DNA of 64,000 nucleotides from Gracilibacter sp. BRH_c7a (GTDB lineage Bacteria > Bacillota > Desulfitobacteriia > Desulfitobacteriales > Syntrophobotulaceae). This document shows positions 27,000 to 36,125 of this stretch, piece by piece. The DNA is taken from the NCBI GenBank assembly GCA_001516055.1, contig LOEZ01000071.1, positions 1 to 64,000 of the forward strand, in the 5' to 3' direction. The translations under genes were made by a program, and so were the position numbers. The notes under the pieces were generated by a model, which saw only the letters and a program-made list of their open reading frames with translations, had not been told where the DNA came from and made no database searches. Position 1 is the first letter of the stretch. The number at the start of each line of letters is the position of its first letter.

Positions 27000-27013
27000 G
27001 CGGGGGTGATTAA

Positions 27014-27571
27014 ATGTTTGAGATTTTTACAGGATTGGCTAAATCAAAGATAGTAACTGAAAGAGTTGGCAAAGGTAAGGATAGCTGTCCATCCCAGTTT
27101 GTTGAAACTATTGTTAGCCCTATCATAACACCTCCAACCTTGGGAGAATTAGGACAAAAACTTCATGACAAGGTCAAAAAAATATGCAGAGATTCTCTGC
27201 ATATCAGATATGTAGATGCTGGAGCCTGCAACGCCTGTGATTTTGAAATAAATGCGTTACCCAATCCCATCTATGATATTCAACAGTATGGGATAGACTT
27301 TGTTGCTTCTCCTCGTCATGCCGATATGCTTCTGATCACCGGAGTGGTAACCAGAAATTTAGAGGGGGCTCTTATGAAGACATATGAAGCTTGTCCCCAA
27401 CCCTGTCTTGTTGTAGCTGTGGGAGCATGTGCCTGCGGTGGAGGAATTTTTAAAGATTCCTATGCAGCAGGAGGAGGGGTAGATAAGTATTTGCCTGTCG
27501 ATGTTTATGTTCCTGGCTGCCCCCCAACGCCCGAGTTAATCTTAGAAGGTATTTTGAAAGCTATAGGTTAA
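27014..27571 (+). CDS. hyfI: Hydrogenase-4 small subunit (NuoB/HyfI-like, proximal 4Fe-4S)
   Basis: Electron-transfer subunit that binds the cluster next to the NiFe site. The four cysteine ligands are visible as DAGACNACDFEI (CxxC), GACACGGG and VPGCPPTPE. A ~65-residue N-terminal extension precedes the core (it begins MFEIFTGLAKSKIV) and contains one Cys but no ferredoxin motif. It loosely recalls the N-terminus of the polyferredoxin subunit HyfH, which is otherwise missing between hyfG and hyfI. GGGGGTGAT lies before the ATG. Its stop overlaps the stop of the convergent M15 peptidase gene (TTAA, 27568-27571). Confidence 0.92.
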   Translation: MFEIFTGLAKSKIVTERVGKGKDSCPSQFVETIVSPIITPPTLGELGQKLHDKVKKICRDSLHIRYVDAGACNACDFEINALPNPIYDIQQYGIDFVASPRHADMLLITGVVTRNLEGALMKTYEACPQPCLVVAVGACACGGGIFKDSYAAGGGVDKYLPVDVYVPGCPPTPELILEGILKAIG

Positions 27572-28521
27572 ATTTTTTCTTCTATTAGCCAGATATAACG
27601 CCATGCCTCTTGATTATTCTGCAACCCTTCATACCATGGGAGACCGGGAATAGGTTTACTTGAGAAGTAGCGCGCTTTCAGGATAATCTCCGGACGGTAC
27701 TCATAATGCATAATATCGAAATTACCCCATTTACCACCCCAAACAAAACCGTATTTCTCAAAGATGTGTACAATCTCTTGGGGATAAGAAGTTAGTCTTT
27801 TTTGTCCAGCTTCGCGGGTATTCCATCGCCAATAATCATTTTTATGGCTATTAAGGTCGATAGCGATCCCGAAGGCATGAGAACTTAGCCTACTGGTGCT
27901 TCCAATAAGGCGAAAGTTGAATGTGCCGCTGCTAGGAAAAGCAGCTCCATAAATCTTATAATTATTACGAGCTAAAGGCAGAAGTTCCTTCATAACTGAA
28001 TTTAGAGCCTGTGCTGCTTGATTATTGCGATTGAACTCCACGAACTTATAACCGATACTTACTTTGACAAGGTTGGATTGAATTCGCGTTTTGTTCGCAC
28101 CGTAAACCTCTTTCAAGAGCGAATAGTGTCTGACGCAACCTGGGTTATAGTGTGCAGGCAGAAGTTCGGATATTTTGTCTAAGGGATAGATCTGTTCCAG
28201 CATATCTTGCAAATCAGGGGTAGCGGACTTCTGTGCCTGATTTTTTGATTTGCCATCATCATAGAGCAGCTTCTTGCCTGATTTAAGGATAACATATACT
28301 TTACCCTCCTCGCTTTTCTCGATATCAATGATATATTCAGGGTAAGCCATCATTAGGCATAGGATATCTCTTTTCAGCATCGATTCATAAACAGGATCGG
28401 AGCTAGAAAATACAAGTTGTTCGTTTTGGGTCTGTATTATATAATATTTTATTTGCCAAAGTCCTCCAGTAAGAAGGAGAACAAATATCAGGCCTACGAT
28501 GACTTTCCATAATCTCATCAT
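27568..28521 (-). CDS. M15-family peptidoglycan peptidase (VanY/D-Ala-D-Ala carboxypeptidase-like)
   Basis: Zinc carboxy- or endopeptidase acting on wall peptides. A signal anchor (residues ~6-27) is followed by ~140 residues of unknown role and then the M15 domain with its ligands: SSHAFGIAIDLN (His and Asp) and KWGNFDIMHYEYRP (His). The spacing matches the Peptidase_M15_4 branch. GAAAGGAT lies before the ATG; ATG 28518 is equally possible. Tail-to-tail overlap of 3-4 bp with hyfI leaves no room for a terminator between the two convergent genes. Confidence 0.88.
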   Translation of the reverse strand: MMRLWKVIVGLIFVLLLTGGLWQIKYYIIQTQNEQLVFSSSDPVYESMLKRDILCLMMAYPEYIIDIEKSEEGKVYVILKSGKKLLYDDGKSKNQAQKSATPDLQDMLEQIYPLDKISELLPAHYNPGCVRHYSLLKEVYGANKTRIQSNLVKVSIGYKFVEFNRNNQAAQALNSVMKELLPLARNNYKIYGAAFPSSGTFNFRLIGSTSRLSSHAFGIAIDLNSHKNDYWRWNTREAGQKRLTSYPQEIVHIFEKYGFVWGGKWGNFDIMHYEYRPEIILKARYFSSKPIPGLPWYEGLQNNQEAWRYIWLIEEKI

Positions 28522-28774
28522 CTACATCCTTTCGGGAGTAGTAAATACCAGAAATAGCTTATGTTCCAATGTATGGAGGATATAACAAAAATATTAAACA
28601 ATTATAGAAAATAGCATAGTTAATTTATGCTCAACACCTCATTTTTAGAAGAATGTCTTGGTATGGAAATATGTATTATAGTAGAATAGTGGTAATATTA
28701 AGAATGTAAGTATAGTAAATAAAACGAAAAAGATTCATTGTTTGATATTAAATTCATGATGGTGAGGAGAAAAA

Positions 28775-29659
28775 ATGCCTGGAATTGATTTTAATGAAGT
28801 GTTTGATAGAATCGATATTATAGACTTTACAATGAAGGCAGCTGTTATTATAGGCATACTTGTCGCAACAGTTCTTTGTGCTAAATTAGCTAGGAAGTTT
28901 GTTCAAAACAATATCGATAAGGGAAGAATTGATGTTACTCAACTAAGTTTTATTAAACATTTTTTGACTGGAACTATATACTTTATTGGATTAACGCTAG
29001 TTATATTTCAGATAGGGTATCTCAAGAGCATAGCAGTATCTATCTTAGCCAGTTCGGGCATCTTGGCGATAATTATCGGATTTGCTTCCCAACAGACGTT
29101 TGCTAATTTAGTAAGCGGCTTATTTATATCTTTTTTTAAACCATTTAGGATTGGTGATAGGATACGGTTTATAGATAGAGATACAATGGGCATAGTAGAA
29201 GATATAACGCTAAGACATACCGTGATAAGGTCTTACGAGAATAAAAGGATAATCATTCCTAATAACGTGATAAACAATGAAATGATTGAAAATGCCAACA
29301 TTATTGAAGAAAAAACCTGTAATTATTTTAATATAGGAATAAGTTATGATTCGGATATCGACCAGGCAATCAATATCATTAAAGATGAAGCTCTATCTCA
29401 TAAAGATTTTTTTGATAATAGAACGAAGGAAGAAATTAAAAATGGCGAAGAACCAGTAGTAATTAAAGTAGTGAGTTTTGGAGATTCTTCCGTAAATCTA
29501 AAGGCTTGGGTATGGACGGGAGACCCTTTATCAGGATTCTTAATGATTTGTGATCTCAATAAAAGTGTTAAGGAACGTTTTGACCGAGAAGGTATCGAGA
29601 TACCGTTCCCCTACAGAACTATAGTGTTTAAGAATAAAGATGAAGAGAAGATTACCTAG
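28775..29659 (+). CDS. MscS-family mechanosensitive channel (second copy)
   Basis: Three membrane segments in the first ~110 residues are followed by the pore helix/beta-domain region SSGILAIIIGFASQQTFANLVSG and PFRIGDRIRF, then VEDITLRHTVIRSYENKRIIIPNN. This is the short E. coli MscS-like architecture (294 aa), only distantly similar to the channel at 12307. GAGGAG lies before the ATG. It is monocistronic and bounded by a terminator at 29697. Confidence 0.93.
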   Translation: MPGIDFNEVFDRIDIIDFTMKAAVIIGILVATVLCAKLARKFVQNNIDKGRIDVTQLSFIKHFLTGTIYFIGLTLVIFQIGYLKSIAVSILASSGILAIIIGFASQQTFANLVSGLFISFFKPFRIGDRIRFIDRDTMGIVEDITLRHTVIRSYENKRIIIPNNVINNEMIENANIIEEKTCNYFNIGISYDSDIDQAINIIKDEALSHKDFFDNRTKEEIKNGEEPVVIKVVSFGDSSVNLKAWVWTGDPLSGFLMICDLNKSVKERFDREGIEIPFPYRTIVFKNKDEEKIT

Positions 29660-29696
29660 ACCGGATTCATAGAATTTTATCATATCTATAAAGAAA

Positions 29697-29722
29697 TAAT
29701 GCCCGACTAATGTCGGGCATTA
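29697..29722. terminator. Intrinsic terminator between convergent genes
   Basis: TAATGCCCGAC / GTCGGGCATTA, 11-bp stem with a TAAT loop, followed by AATTTAAT; the opposite side is A/T-rich too, so it can act both ways. Confidence 0.85.
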
Positions 29723-29751
29723 AATTTAATGTAGTTAAAGAACGGATATAC

Positions 29752-31005
29752 TCAGTTGGCTAAATCAGAAGTAGAATTAATCTTCTCTCCTGGGGAGATA
29801 ACCCTTTCGACCAGAGAGACAAATTCAAGCATTTTATTATAATCATTTTCATCTAACAACTCGTCTTGACTTTGTAGAAAATTACGAAGAGCACTATCCA
29901 CATTTAACACGCGATAAGTCTGAGGACCTGACCCTACAGTTTCATCTATCCAGATAGGGGTGTAATAAACATTTTCAATAGATACATCATTATCAATCGG
30001 ATTAAACTTCAGGTCAATATCGGTAATTATCCCTCTGTTGGCAGATTTAGTTTGCTGATTAGAGAAAAAATTTCCTTGTGCATAGACAACAAGACCCTCG
30101 CGATCATGGCTGATATTATCTTTACTGACATTGATGAATTCGATGGGTTGGACCGCATGCACATGATTACCCGAGATAATATCAACCTCTGTATTTTCGA
30201 ATATCCAATTAGCCAGACTAACTTGCTGCTCTGATGGAGTATGAGAATATTCCTCTCCCCAATGTAGGGAAGCAACTATTAAATGACTACCGAGCTCTCT
30301 AGCTTTCTGGGCATCTAGAAGAATTTTATCCCTATTAATATAGTTGACGGCGAAGGGCTTATCTTGAGGTAGCTTAACACCGTTTGTCCCGTATGTATAG
30401 CTTAGGAAGGCGATCTTTAAACCTTTGACATCTGTGATAAGGATTTCCTTGCTCTCTTCTTCTGTCTTAAAAGTACCTGTATGTTTTAGCCCAGAGTTAT
30501 CAAGGAAATCGATCGTATTACAGAGGCCTGAGTAATGTCTGTCTAGAGAATGATTATTAGCGGTGGAAACAACGTCTACTCCTAATGTATCTTTTATAGC
30601 ATAAGCAAGTTGCTCAGGGGTATTAAAGGAAGGATAACCGCTATAAATTTTTTCCTTGCCAGCAAGGGCAGTTTCCAGATTTGCTAACGTCAGGTCGGCT
30701 TTGGAAGTATACTCTTTAATATCCTCAAAAGAAGGGCTGAAATCATAACCATCTGGTGTTTTTGCAGCCTCATATTGAGTAGGGTGGCACATGATATCTC
30801 CTAAGAAAGTGAGCTTTATATTAATTGATTCATTCGGTGATATCTCAGAACTGATTTCAGTTGGAGTGATGGAAGTAATGTCAGGAGTAGCAGGGCTAAT
30901 AGGTTCCTGGAGAGGAATCGTCAGTGGCGACAATTTCCAATAAATAACGAATAATAATATAGGAAAAGACAGGATAAGAAGAACTCTCTTTCGGTTTTTT
31001 GACAT
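29752..31005 (-). CDS. CapA-family metallophosphatase-like protein
   Basis: A signal anchor (RKRVLLILSFPILLFVIYW) is followed by a Pro/Ser/Thr-rich spacer and a PGA_cap domain. Its metal-binding motifs resemble calcineurin-like enzymes: TFLGDIMCH, NLETAL, STANNHSLDRH, ASLHWGEEYS and SGNHVHAVQPIE. CapA (PgsA) proteins take part in poly-gamma-glutamate capsule synthesis, but no capBC genes are near, so this is likely a stand-alone extracytoplasmic CapA-like protein of uncertain role. ATG 31005 has AAGGTGA 7 bp upstream; the frame is open 16 codons further but lacks a ribosome site. It lies 88 bp after a lipoprotein gene on the same strand. Confidence 0.85.
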   Translation of the reverse strand: MSKNRKRVLLILSFPILLFVIYWKLSPLTIPLQEPISPATPDITSITPTEISSEISPNESINIKLTFLGDIMCHPTQYEAAKTPDGYDFSPSFEDIKEYTSKADLTLANLETALAGKEKIYSGYPSFNTPEQLAYAIKDTLGVDVVSTANNHSLDRHYSGLCNTIDFLDNSGLKHTGTFKTEEESKEILITDVKGLKIAFLSYTYGTNGVKLPQDKPFAVNYINRDKILLDAQKARELGSHLIVASLHWGEEYSHTPSEQQVSLANWIFENTEVDIISGNHVHAVQPIEFINVSKDNISHDREGLVVYAQGNFFSNQQTKSANRGIITDIDLKFNPIDNDVSIENVYYTPIWIDETVGSGPQTYRVLNVDSALRNFLQSQDELLDENDYNKMLEFVSLVERVISPGEKINSTSDLAN

Positions 31006-31093
31006 CTTGAATCTCACCTTTAAACGCAATTTCAGTATGCTGAGTAAGCACATTTTGCAGTATACTTATTAAAAATATTAACTCAGCCAACAG

Positions 31094-31726
31094 CTACCTT
31101 ATTGTATATTCCTTTAAGAGGGATTCTATCTTTTCGTTGTTCTCCATCACGTATTCCGACTTGACCAGGCCTACATTTTTCTGGTAATACTGAAATGATG
31201 AATTACTACTATCCTTATAGGTTGTTTTGACAACCACACAATCCGTGAAAGTGCCTGCGGGAACTTGAACAGTACTATTTATACTGAATATCTCACAATC
31301 ATTACCGCCGCTTATCCAAGAGTTACCAACCTCAAGTGGGAGTTTAAGCAGGGTTCCATCAAAGTTAGGCGGACTATCTAATATATTGGTATTATCATAA
31401 GATTCATGCTCTCTATAATTATGGATAATGCTTTCGTCAGTTACTACATATCTATTAGCAGTTACTGTTCCTGAGCTTACCATAACTTGATAACTATTAT
31501 CTTTCTCGTATATTACTTCCTGGGTATAAGAGGCGAACTCATTGCCAATTCCTTCGTAAATCCATTTATTGCCCTCTCTAAGCGGCAGATATTCTGCTAT
31601 ACTCACTTTTGGTTCATCGGTTCCAGGTGCAGGATCAGGTTTGGGTGTGGGATCTTTGCACCCGGAGAGAATCATGGTAATAAGTAACAGGGAAAACATG
31701 ACCTTACCCACTAAAGTATATTTCAT
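31094..31726 (-). CDS. Lipoprotein of unknown function
   Basis: A type-II signal peptide with lipobox L-S-G-C (MILSGC) gives a lipid-anchored surface protein. A Pro-rich linker (PTPKPDPAPGTDEPK) is followed by a beta-rich domain that starts with EYLPLREGNKWIYEG and includes PLEVGNSW and VQVPAGTFTDCVVVKTTY. This pattern is common in uncharacterised bacterial surface lipoproteins. ATG 31726 has AAGGA 9 bp upstream; a TTG three codons earlier is less likely. It may be co-transcribed with the CapA-like gene. Confidence 0.75.
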   Translation of the reverse strand: MKYTLVGKVMFSLLLITMILSGCKDPTPKPDPAPGTDEPKVSIAEYLPLREGNKWIYEGIGNEFASYTQEVIYEKDNSYQVMVSSGTVTANRYVVTDESIIHNYREHESYDNTNILDSPPNFDGTLLKLPLEVGNSWISGGNDCEIFSINSTVQVPAGTFTDCVVVKTTYKDSSNSSFQYYQKNVGLVKSEYVMENNEKIESLLKEYTIR

Positions 31727-31938
31727 ATTAATCAATCCTTTCTAAATACATAAGGAATAAAGAATGCATAGTACTATATTAATAGACTTAAGAAATATCA
31801 AAATTCTAACGAGAAACAAAAAGAAAAGGTGATATAGTCACGACAAATAATATCATCTCCTTGAGTTTAGTATACCAAATTATTGTTATCTAATAATGCA
31901 TTATAATATATTTCAGAAGGTATCTCATATTAATATTC

Positions 31939-31977
31939 TTATCCGACAGGTTAACTTCAGTTATACCCGTCGGATAA
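31939..31977 (+). promoter_or_regulatory. Long dyad upstream of the export operon (candidate TetR operator)
   Basis: Perfect 9-bp arms TTATCCGAC (31939-31947) and GTCGGATAA (31969-31977) enclose a second, nearly perfect dyad, GGTTAAC/GTTATACC, around TTCA. It is not followed by a T-run and sits about 150 bp before the HlyD-like gene. It is the only strong dyad in the 390-bp gap and the likely operator for the TetR protein encoded at the operon's end (inference). Confidence 0.5.
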
Positions 31978-32125
31978 ATTTATCTTGAAATAACATGAAA
32001 CAATGATAAGATGTCACTAAAGGCATTAAAAAGTGACATGAATAACGGATTAGAGAATAGAAAGATTACTAAGATTATTAAGCGCACATATCTTAGCAGG
32101 GAAAAAGAGGAAAGGGGAATAGGGA

Positions 32126-33145
32126 ATGGACGTGAAAAGAAAGAAGCCTTTCGTAGCAGTTATCGTTCTGATAGTTCTTATATCAGGGTATTTCATCTGG
32201 GAGAGGTTTTTCACTGAAGATAATCTCACGGTGGAAGCCTCAGGGACGATTGAAGCTACGAATGTAGAACTGACTGCAAAAGTTCCAGGAACTATACAAA
32301 GTATTACTGTCAAAGCTGGAGATAAGATTAAGCAGGGAGACCTAGTTGCTGAAATATCTCGCAGTGATTTGGCTGCACAGAGGGAAAGAGATGCCCTTAA
32401 TGTGGCTATAGCCCAAAATAAGCTGGATGATTTGCTATCAGGTGCCCGTACTCAGAAGGTTAAAGAAGCACAGGCCAATGTCAATATCCGGCAGGCGTCT
32501 TATGATAAGTCTCAAAAAGATCTGGAAAGGGCCGAAGCTTTATTCGAAGAAGGAAGTCTGGCACTGACAGAACTGGAGGGTTACCAAAATAATAATACAA
32601 TAAACTTTAACCAGCTGGAGGCGGCTAAAGCTAGTCTCAGCCTTTTGCTGGCAGGCAGTACGGATAGCCAAGTTCAAGCGGCTCAAAATCAGGTAAAAAT
32701 GATGGAAGCCGTTTTAAAAGCTACCGATGCAGTATTAGAAGACCTTATAATTACTAGCCCGATTGACGGGACTATAGAGATCAAGAATTACGAAATAGGA
32801 GAATACGTAGTTTCAGGTGCTCCCCTGGCAACGGTTACTAATCTGGATAAAGTCTGGATTAATGTATATATCCCTACAGATGATATGCCATATGTCCAAA
32901 TTGGTGAAGATGCTGTGTTCACCGTTAGTGGTTCTGACAGGATATTTGAGGGAACGATTACTGAGATAGCGACCCGAGGAGAATTCACCCCCAAGACCAT
33001 TCAGACGAAGAAAGAAAGAACAAATATAGTGTATAAAGTAAAAGTCGAAGCGGAAAATTCTGAAGGGATTTTGAAACCCGGAATGCCTGGTGATGTTATA
33101 ATACCAAAAAAGATTAACTCTACCAGTGTGGATGATATCAGATGA
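32126..33145 (+). CDS. HlyD/YbhG-family membrane-fusion (efflux adaptor) protein
   Basis: One N-terminal membrane anchor (residues ~9-27) is followed by the first biotinyl-lipoyl half ([26 protein letters not shown]), a long alpha-hairpin coiled coil (~75-190), the second lipoyl half ([22 protein letters not shown]) and a beta-barrel domain. It resembles YbhG of the YbhGFSR drug/Na+ exporter. It would link the ABC permease to the outside of the membrane. It overlaps the next gene by 4 bp (ATGA). The ATG at 32126 follows a purine-rich AAAGGGGAATAGGG. Confidence 0.9.
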   Translation: MDVKRKKPFVAVIVLIVLISGYFIWERFFTEDNLTVEASGTIEATNVELTAKVPGTIQSITVKAGDKIKQGDLVAEISRSDLAAQRERDALNVAIAQNKLDDLLSGARTQKVKEAQANVNIRQASYDKSQKDLERAEALFEEGSLALTELEGYQNNNTINFNQLEAAKASLSLLLAGSTDSQVQAAQNQVKMMEAVLKATDAVLEDLIITSPIDGTIEIKNYEIGEYVVSGAPLATVTNLDKVWINVYIPTDDMPYVQIGEDAVFTVSGSDRIFEGTITEIATRGEFTPKTIQTKKERTNIVYKVKVEAENSEGILKPGMPGDVIIPKKINSTSVDDIR

Positions 33146-34053
33146 TAGTTGTAAAGGATATTGTCAAAAGGTTCAGCAATTTGTTAGCCGTCGACAGGGT
33201 TAGCTTAGAAGTTAAAAAGAGAGAAATATTTGGCTTGGTCGGTCCTGATGGAGCAGGAAAAACGACCCTCTTACGAGTTATCTGTGGCTTGCTTACTCCA
33301 GAAGAAGGGGAAGCTAAGGTTTTAGGATTCACTGTCGAAGAGCGGGAGAAAAGCAAAGAGTCTGAAGCCAGTAATTTTGGATATATGCCTCAACGTTTTA
33401 GCCTTTATGGTGACCTGACTGTGATGGAGAACCTGATCTTCTTCGGCTCTATGTACAGACTTAAGAAAACTGTGATTATTCAGAGGTCAGAAGAAATACT
33501 AAAACTTACGAACCTTATACAATTCAAAGATAGATTCGCTGATAATCTATCGGGTGGAATGAAACAAAAGCTAGCTTTGACATGTTCATTAGTGACACGA
33601 CCGAAGCTCTTGATTCTTGATGAACCGACCTACGGGGTCGATCCCGAATCACGTAAGGAATTCTGGAAGATTCTCTACCAATTAAACGGGGAGGGAATGA
33701 CTATTTTGGTGTCCACTCCCTATATGGATGAAGCAGAACTATGTACGAAGGTCGCTTTTATGAATGAGGGAAGGGTCACTGCCTTGGATACGCCGGTTGG
33801 CTTAAGGAAAAATTTTTCCTATCAGGTTTGGGAGGTAGTGTCAGACTCTAAAGAACCTAGTCTATTCGAAGGAATCAAAGGAGTCTGTGATTCTTCGCTC
33901 TATGGGGATAAATATCGGCTGATAATAGAAAGTGACACTGACGGAAAAACACTTATTAAGAATAAACTTAGTGCTGAAGGATATACCTTAAAAACTTTAC
34001 AAAGAATCATCCCGTCAATGGAAGATGTCTTTGTAATGATGGTAGGTGAGTAA
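33142..34053 (+). CDS. ABC transporter ATP-binding protein (YbhF N-half-like)
   Basis: Nucleotide-binding domain with Walker [14 protein letters not shown]-loop [13 protein letters not shown], signature [10 protein letters not shown], Walker [14 protein letters not shown] and a C-terminal accessory domain ending in [13 protein letters not shown]. It equals the first half of E. coli YbhF, whose two NBDs are fused; here they are separate genes. The switch-region His is replaced in [10 protein letters not shown] (T-P in place of the usual T-H), so hydrolysis at this site may be impaired. Start is coupled to the adaptor gene. Confidence 0.92.
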   Translation: MIVVKDIVKRFSNLLAVDRVSLEVKKREIFGLVGPDGAGKTTLLRVICGLLTPEEGEAKVLGFTVEEREKSKESEASNFGYMPQRFSLYGDLTVMENLIFFGSMYRLKKTVIIQRSEEILKLTNLIQFKDRFADNLSGGMKQKLALTCSLVTRPKLLILDEPTYGVDPESRKEFWKILYQLNGEGMTILVSTPYMDEAELCTKVAFMNEGRVTALDTPVGLRKNFSYQVWEVVSDSKEPSLFEGIKGVCDSSLYGDKYRLIIESDTDGKTLIKNKLSAEGYTLKTLQRIIPSMEDVFVMMVGE

Positions 34054-34059
34054 CATATT

Positions 34060-34986
34060 ATGGAGCATGTAATTACTACAGATAAATTAACCAAAAAATT
34101 CGGTAGCTTTACAGCAGTAGATAGAGTTTCGCTTAAAATAAAGCGTGGAGAGATTTTTGGGTTTTTAGGTCCTAATGGGGCAGGTAAATCAACGATGATT
34201 CGAATGCTCTGTGGAATCCTTGAACCGACATCAGGTTCAGCCTCAGTTATGGGATATGACCTCCACAGTGAAACCGAAAAGATTAAGAATAACATTGGAT
34301 ATATGTCCCAAAAATTTAGTCTTTATGATGATCTTACAGTCCAAGAGAATTTAAAATTTTATGCCGGTTTGTATAGTGTACCCAAAAAGGAATTACCGGA
34401 GAGGCTAAATGAAATGATTGTTATGGCTGATTTAAGAGGAAGAGAAAATGAGTTAGCAGCTAATCTTAGTGGTGGCTGGAAACAACGTTTGGCTCTGGGG
34501 TGTGCAATTATTTCTAAACCGCCCCTTATTTTTCTAGATGAACCCACTAGTGGAGTCAGTCCAACTAGTAGAAGAATGTTCTTCCAAATTATTAGAAAAA
34601 TGGTTCTCAAAGGAACGACGGTCATGGTAACTACTCATTTTATGGATGAAGCAGAACGCTGTCACAGGTTAGCGTTTATTTCAGGGGGGAAGCTCATGGC
34701 GGTAGATAGCCCAGATAATCTAAAACAGAGAAGTATTAGAGGTTGTATGGTAGAACTAGATTTACCTAAAGGGATACAAAGGATTGAAGAAATAGAAGAA
34801 TTACCCTATGTCAAGGAATGTACTATCCACGGGTCCCTTCTTCATGTTCTTCTTGTTAATCAAGAGAGCCTGCCTAAACTGCAGAATGTTCTGAGATGCA
34901 AGGCTCAAATAATAACACCTTCTCTGGAAGATGTCTTTGTTGCTTTGGCGAAGCAACAAAGGGCTGGATCTGAAAACTATTTATAA
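34060..34986 (+). CDS. ABC transporter ATP-binding protein (YbhF C-half-like)
   Basis: Second NBD, with Walker A GPNGAGKSTMIR, Q-loop MSQKFSLYDDLTV, signature LSGGWKQRLALG, Walker B LIFLDEPTSGVSP and the canonical switch His in VTTHFMDEAERC. With the preceding protein it would form an asymmetric NBD pair, one site with and one without the switch His. Six base pairs separate it from the first NBD gene. The C-terminal PSLEDVFVALAK motif is shared with drug-exporter NBDs. Confidence 0.92.
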   Translation: MEHVITTDKLTKKFGSFTAVDRVSLKIKRGEIFGFLGPNGAGKSTMIRMLCGILEPTSGSASVMGYDLHSETEKIKNNIGYMSQKFSLYDDLTVQENLKFYAGLYSVPKKELPERLNEMIVMADLRGRENELAANLSGGWKQRLALGCAIISKPPLIFLDEPTSGVSPTSRRMFFQIIRKMVLKGTTVMVTTHFMDEAERCHRLAFISGGKLMAVDSPDNLKQRSIRGCMVELDLPKGIQRIEEIEELPYVKECTIHGSLLHVLLVNQESLPKLQNVLRCKAQIITPSLEDVFVALAKQQRAGSENYL

Positions 34987-35005
34987 TTAATAAAGGGGGA
35001 TTAGA

Positions 35006-36121
35006 GTGGAAAGGATTAAAGCGGTCCTCTATAAGGAATTCTTACAGATGCGGCGAGATAAATTAACTATAGGGCTAGTTTTTATGATGCCGATGATTCA
35101 GCTTCTGCTCTTCGGCTTTGCCATTCAGACAGAAGTAAAACATATACCAACCGTAGTATTCGACCAATCAATCAGTGAAGAAAGCAGAGATATGCTTAAC
35201 TCGTTTACAGCTTCGGGATATTTCGATATCCATGACACGGTTAACAGTTACCAAGAAGTAAATGACATGATTGATAGTGGCAAGGCCAAGGTGGGGATTA
35301 TCTTTCCACCTGACTTTGCCAGGGAAATAGAAAGAGGAGGATCGGCCTCTGTCCAAGTTCTGGTGGACGCCAGTGATAACATGGTTGCCAACCAAGCCAT
35401 GGCCACGGCCAACTCTATCGGACTTCTCAAATCGCAGGAAGTTGTCGCTAAGAAACTACATATGGATATGAGTAATCCTCCTTATGATATTAGAGTTCGT
35501 GCTTGGTATAATCCAGATGGGATTACGGCCTTCTATATGGTACCTGGAATTTTGGGCATCATAGTGACTTTGTCAATGGTCATCATGACTTCTATGGCCC
35601 TGGTCAGGGAAAGGGAAAGGGGTACCCTGGAACAGCTTATCGTTACTCCTATTAAATCCTATGAATTAATGCTGGGGAAAATTATTCCGTATATCTTTCT
35701 TGGTTATATCCAGATTACTATAGCTCTACTGGTCGGGAGTCTCGTGTTTGGTGTACCTATCAGGGGTAGTTTAATTGAGTTGTATCTACTAACACTCTTC
35801 TTTATTACGGCTTCTTTGGGATTAGGGATTATGATATCTAACATTGCGAAGAATCAGATGCAGGCTTTCCAGATGTCATTTTTTGTTATGCTGCCCAGTA
35901 TTATGCTTTCGGGTTTTCTCTTTCCCAGAGATGGGATGCCTAAAATAATATACTATATTAGTAACGTGATTCCCTTAACTTATTATCTGGATATCATCAG
36001 AGGTATCGTTCTTAAAGGGATTGGTTTCCCTTATCTTGTAGGACAAGTGATGAGCTTGATAGTCTTCTCTATCCTGTTCCTGTCGATTAGTATCCTCAAA
36101 TTCCAAAAGAAAATAGTCTAG
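35006..36121 (+). CDS. ABC-2 type permease (YbhS/YbhR-like)
   Basis: Topology of ABC-2 drug exporters: one N-terminal helix (residues ~24-40), a ~130-residue extracytoplasmic domain and five C-terminal helices, with the family motif RERERGTLEQLIVTPI in the loop after the second. Only one permease gene is present, against two (ybhS, ybhR) in E. coli, so a homodimer is implied. Start GTG 35006 with AAGGGGGA upstream. The stop lies 4 bp from the TetR gene's ATG. Confidence 0.92.
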   Translation: MERIKAVLYKEFLQMRRDKLTIGLVFMMPMIQLLLFGFAIQTEVKHIPTVVFDQSISEESRDMLNSFTASGYFDIHDTVNSYQEVNDMIDSGKAKVGIIFPPDFAREIERGGSASVQVLVDASDNMVANQAMATANSIGLLKSQEVVAKKLHMDMSNPPYDIRVRAWYNPDGITAFYMVPGILGIIVTLSMVIMTSMALVRERERGTLEQLIVTPIKSYELMLGKIIPYIFLGYIQITIALLVGSLVFGVPIRGSLIELYLLTLFFITASLGLGIMISNIAKNQMQAFQMSFFVMLPSIMLSGFLFPRDGMPKIIYYISNVIPLTYYLDIIRGIVLKGIGFPYLVGQVMSLIVFSILFLSISILKFQKKIV

Positions 36122-36125
36122 GGGG

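Noticed and set aside
20411-27571. A respiratory complex I (nuo) operon
   Set aside because: HyfG keeps both NiFe cysteine pairs and HyfB/E/F are hydrogenase-4 type; no NuoA, J, I, E, F or G genes are present.
31487-31687. Forward frame within the lipoprotein gene
   Set aside because: Antisense to a well-supported lipoprotein with lipobox and ribosome site.
32011-32217. 68-codon frame overlapping the start of the HlyD-like gene
   Set aside because: Lys/Arg-rich with no ribosome site and overlaps the better-supported ATG at 32126 in another frame.
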